This document shows positions 52,801 to 55,800 of a stretch of 64,000 nucleotides of DNA, in pieces. A program made the position numbers and the translations under genes. The number at the start of each line of letters is the position of its first letter. Position 1 is the stretch's first letter. Origin of the DNA: Turritopsis dohrnii (Eukaryota > Cnidaria > Hydrozoa > Anthoathecata > Oceaniidae); assembly GCA_027922465.2 (NCBI GenBank), contig BQMF02000066.1, positions 124,001-188,000 on the forward strand, in the 5' to 3' direction. Under the pieces are notes generated by a model. The model worked only from the letters and a program-made list of their open reading frames with translations, searched no databases and was not told the DNA's origin.

Positions 52801-55800
52801 TGAAATAATAATCATGACCTCAGCAGAAGACTGCTTAATCATTACAAAGGTTTTTACCTCAAATTTAACATTTCTAATTACCTAACATACGAAATTTATT
52901 CCTCGTTCCCAGCAGATTCCTTCCCCCTCTAATCCCTATTCATTCAACTTCAGAAGTGCTGGAAGGAAGGACAATTTTCCAAGAATTGTTTTCACTGTCA
53001 GTGCAGTGCAAGCAACTGACTAAATGGCAAAACCAAAATGGAGAAGAGAGATTACAAAGTGCAACGAGGGTGGGTTACAAATTGCGATGGGTGCTGGATA
53101 ACAAATTGCGACAGGGATTACAAAGTGTGACTGGTGGATTACAAAGTGTGACGTTACATAATTTTCATATTATGAACAGTTAATATTACTTTCATTCTTC
53201 AATATTTTTCAATTATTTAACTTTTTAATTAATTCAAGGCTACAATGATAAGGCCACGGTTAATTCAGTAATAGTAACATTGTAAAACGTTTTCCTTATA
53301 CTGTATGTGTAACAAAAAATTTAAGGAACTCTTGGTGGAAAATGCAAAAAATGCAGCTTTTGGTGGCAAAATATAGTAAAAAATACTATGAAAATGACAA
53401 AAAAAGAGGCGAAAAATTGCTAAAGTGAGAGTGTGACCCCTGTGAATATGCAATGGAACTTGCAATCTATTTCACATCTAATATTAAGCAACGGTCTACC
53501 GATCCGCTAGCCTTTAGGAAACCGCCCTCTTCTTCAATTTTGATCTTATAATTGCTATAAAAGATGCTTGCAGTTGTTTTTCTGATGATGCTGACTTCTT
53601 ATATGATGTTGGGCTCAAGGGAATTGATGGTCTGTGCAATAGATGTTGCTTCATGTTTACTCCGAATTTGGTGGCTTAGTGTCAGAGTCTTGATAGTTTC
53701 ATAAGAACTGAAGACGCTATCGTTGTAAAAAATCTAAAATCCGAAAGTAAAATGATCTGGAGGCTCTTTCATATGCACTAGATCAGTAAACAAAAGTTGA
53801 TATTTTTTCTTATCACCGTATGTTTATAGTGTACTTCTTAATCTGAGTGTCCTGCAGGGTTTCCTAAAATGTTCCAAATACAAGTTAAGTGTATGTTGAA
53901 TATGTGGGGCTCGTAATAAAAAAACTAACTTCTTTTCTCTACCGTTGTTTTTGGGGCACCTATGGTGAAGTAAAGTCTTTGAAATCTCCCTCCTTCTCCT
54001 CCCTATCCTTCTCATTCTACTCTTACTACCAATTATGAACGATTTTGCGAAATGTTTACATGACATCGTTACCAAAATCGTAGTTCCAGCCGAATCTGGA
54101 ATTAATTTCGAAAGTGCTTCGATTTCCATAAAAATTTGCATAAAGGTGCTCATTTCAAGTTTGGTAGTCATTTTGCAGGTTTGACCGAAATTGGACAATT
54201 CGGGCGATTCGGACGTAATTTTGAAAGATCATCAATTTTCATAAATATTTGCACAAAGAGCAATTGGAAGGTGTTCATTTAGAATCTGGTCTTTTTGCCA
54301 GATTTTACCAATTTTTTGTAATTCGGGCAAATGATTTGAGATGTTTTAATTTCGTTGGAAGTAGTTATGCCGTTTGGCTTCTTGTCTTATATTAAAATAG
54401 CTTCTAGTATTTCCCTATTACTTAATTTTACCGCAGGAAGAAAGCTATCTTGATGGAGAAACTGGGAGACGTTAACGAAAAGTTTCTTTACCATGGCACT
54501 GATTATAATGTTGTCGAGCCGATCTGTGTTCAGAATTTTGATTGGAGACTATCTGGTAAAAATGCGACTGCATACGGGCAAGGAAGCTACTTCTCCACTA
54601 CGGCTTCGTTTAGCCATGTGTTCACAACATCTGATAATGACAACGTTCGCTACATGTTTGTTGCTCAAGTTTTGGCTGGAAGATTCACATGGGTAATACC
54701 TTTGAATGTTTTTCCTATCTTTCATGCTTCAGGTTTTGCTACGAATTTCACTTTGCTAGCAGTTCTTAAATGAAAATATTTTCTTTACTTAATTCTTTGT
54801 TTGCCGGTATAAACATTTTCTCTATCTATTTATTTACTCTATCGATCTATATATCCATCTCTTACTCATTCTCTCTAGTACAATAATATTGAAATTCTTT
54901 TTCAGGGAAGTTCAACATTCAAGAGACCTCCTCAGATAAACGCATCAACGCATGACTTGTATGATAGCTGTGTAGACAATGTGCAAAACCCATCCATATA
55001 TGTCATTTTCGAAAGAGATCAATGTTACCCTCGATATTTGATCAAGTACAAGGAAACAGTTCATGCAACTGATGCCGATCGTCTTACTTCCATTGCATCT
55101 TACGAGGCAACAAGGTCGGTCATTCATTCCAATAAAAGACCCTCTGTAAAGCGAACCCCAGCATCTTTTTTTATCTCAACTAGCAACATACAAAATTATG
55201 GTGACAGCTATAACTGTTACAGTACACAGTATACTACTGGAATCCCGTCACCAAAGCGTCACGTCTCTAACTTAACAAGATCAGGTAATCAATCTGCTGC
55301 AATGTCTTCAACTTTTGCACCCAAGACTCCGTCGTCTGTTAATATAATACCCAACCAAATTGTAAGCACTGGCCTCCATGGAACACAACCAGCTTCAAGT
55401 TCTACCAGAACTGCGTCATCTAACATGAATAATCCTGCACAATCAAACAACAACTTACACAGTGCACAGTGCGGTACCGGAGTCTTAACACCAAAGCCTT
55501 ACGTCGCTATCCCACCACAAACAGGTAATCAGTCTGCTGGAATTCCTTCAACTTATGCTCCCAAGAATTATTAGAGAGCTTAAGCAAACACAACGGCAAC
55601 GAAGACGGCTACATGTTTAAAACGAAAACTTTGTTTTCTAGGTGGAATTTATTTTGAAAGGGAGTGTACTACTTATGAGGCCATTGGGAAAATTTTATAA
55701 GATAATTACTTCATTAACATATTTGCACGTTCTATGCACAACGTGAAAAGTCGTATTTTGAAGTCGTACTGACAACGGAGACGTGATGATAGAGATAAGT

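Noticed and set aside
54945..55127. Minus-strand 60-codon frame over exon 9a
   Set aside because: Shadow of the conserved PARP C-terminal coding sequence.
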